Source of the DNA: Desulfosporosinus sp.
GTDB taxonomy: Bacteria; Campylobacterota; Campylobacteria; Campylobacterales; Arcobacteraceae
Reading direction: 5' to 3'
Assembly: GCA_020719775.1 (NCBI GenBank)
Contig: DYPS01000007.1
Span: 13,920 to 48,531 of the forward strand
Length of the DNA stretch: 34,612 nucleotides
The notes under the pieces are model-generated. The model searched no databases. It was not told the DNA's origin and was given only the letters and a program-made list of their open reading frames with translations. The position numbers were made by a program, and so were the translations under genes. Positions 33,929 through 34,612 of this stretch are shown in pieces; position 1 is the first letter of the stretch; the number at the start of each line of letters is the position of its first letter.

Positions 33929-34612
33929 ATGTAAAACACCCATTATTATTAACAACAAGCTATTACAAATATTTCCAAGCTAATTAAACACAGATAAATC
34001 AGATTCACAATAGACATAAACCACCTCTCCGACTCCTGCCTGCCCTCCATCGGCTACATCTACTTCAACCAAACTATAATTCTACACTTCATAAAATAAA
34101 CAAAACACTTCCAACATGTCCATAAATTAATTATAAGTCAATTTTATTATATTTAGATAGCGTCAACTTAAAGGATAGCCACGTCAAACTGATATCCAAA
34201 GCACAACTAAAATTAAAATAATTATATATGTCATATAATCAATTGACAAACCAATGCTTTCTTTTTTTAAATAAAATGAATTTGACATAAATTGTTGCGC
34301 TTTCCATCGAAGGAAATCCTATATCAACTGTCGATAATATATACTTACTCAAAATCAAAAAAATAGAACATATCAATCTTGCACATTGTCAGCTCAACAA
34401 CTCAGTTTAAAAATTGAAAAAGTGCACATGGCCCAATTTGAAGATACTCAATTTAACCGGCAACAAAATAACCAATAAAGGAATTACCGGCTTAGCCAAA
34501 TGCAACTGGCCCAATTTGTTCGAATTAGACATCAGATATAATTTAATAACAAGTGATGGAATCCAAGGGTTGGCTAAGCATCAGTGGAAGAATCTCAATG
34601 AATTGGATATGA
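33929..34612 (+). CDS. Leucine-rich repeat protein, truncated by window end
   Basis: N-terminal part only; the frame is still open at the last base. About 220 residues are visible. Repeat units such as LKQLYMSYNQLTNQC, IEHINLAHCQLNN, LKILNLTGNKITNKGITGLA and LFELDIRYNLITSDGIQGLA show the LxxLxLxxNxI pattern, with TWPNL/NWPNL joining the last units. One probable 20-nt intron at 34137-34156 (phase 1) begins GTC instead of the GTA seen in all others; without it the repeats before and after do not share a frame. Start is the first Met in the frame. Function unknown. Confidence 0.75.

Overview
This window looks like the macronuclear genome of a ciliate. The long reading frames become coherent only if TAA and TAG encode glutamine and TGA is the sole stop. 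Read this way, 20 protein genes are convincing, 19 of them complete; the last, a leucine-rich repeat gene, runs off the right edge. A few further open frames are doubtful. Several products are axonemal (a CFAP65 homologue and a CIMIP2/FAM166-like microtubule inner protein), which means a ciliated cell. DNA is AT-rich and genes are packed on both strands, mostly 40-270 bp apart. I cannot name the genus. A non-ciliate lineage with the same code (some oxymonads, for example) is not strictly excluded.

Every intron I could deduce from frame and homology is exactly 20 nt long: 19 introns in 10 genes. Eighteen start with GTA and one with GTC; 13 end in TAG, 3 in CAG and 3 in AAG. Removing 20 nt restores a single TGA-terminated frame in each gene, and each spliced length is a multiple of three.

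Layout. 1-5392: AT-rich, with two tandem, strongly diverged paralogues of an unrecognised coiled-coil protein. 5393-8482 (minus): a small unknown protein, an EF-hand-like protein, an ABHD17-like alpha/beta hydrolase and a coiled-coil protein. 8637-9089 (plus): CIMIP2-like ciliary protein. 9144-10841 (minus): asparagine synthetase. 11365-12314 (plus): a membrane-anchored unknown with four introns. 12545-12662: a lone 5S rRNA gene. 12915-18212 (minus): a Skp1-like protein and CFAP65. 18477-22036 (plus): a secreted or lysosomal GH38 alpha-mannosidase with an unusual tail. 22246-27153 (minus): a small unknown, a PFU-like/EF-hand protein, a PP2A B56 subunit and a secreted Tlde1-like cell-wall enzyme of bacterial type. 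27191-28657 (plus): a basic unknown. 28658-29797 (minus): a PAK1IP1/Mak11-like WD40 protein. 29935-34612 (plus): an LRR/coiled-coil protein, a small unknown, a LITAF-domain protein and the partial LRR protein.

The genes do not form one pathway. Recurring themes are ciliary structure (CFAP65, CIMIP2-like, possibly the coiled-coil and LRR proteins), lysosomal or secreted digestion (mannosidase, Tlde1-like enzyme, LITAF-like endosomal protein) and housekeeping (asparagine synthetase, PP2A B56, Skp1, ribosome assembly, 5S rRNA). The most notable points are the fixed 20-nt introns, the probable horizontally acquired Tlde1-like enzyme, the two stop codons that abut as TGATCA, and the mannosidase extension.
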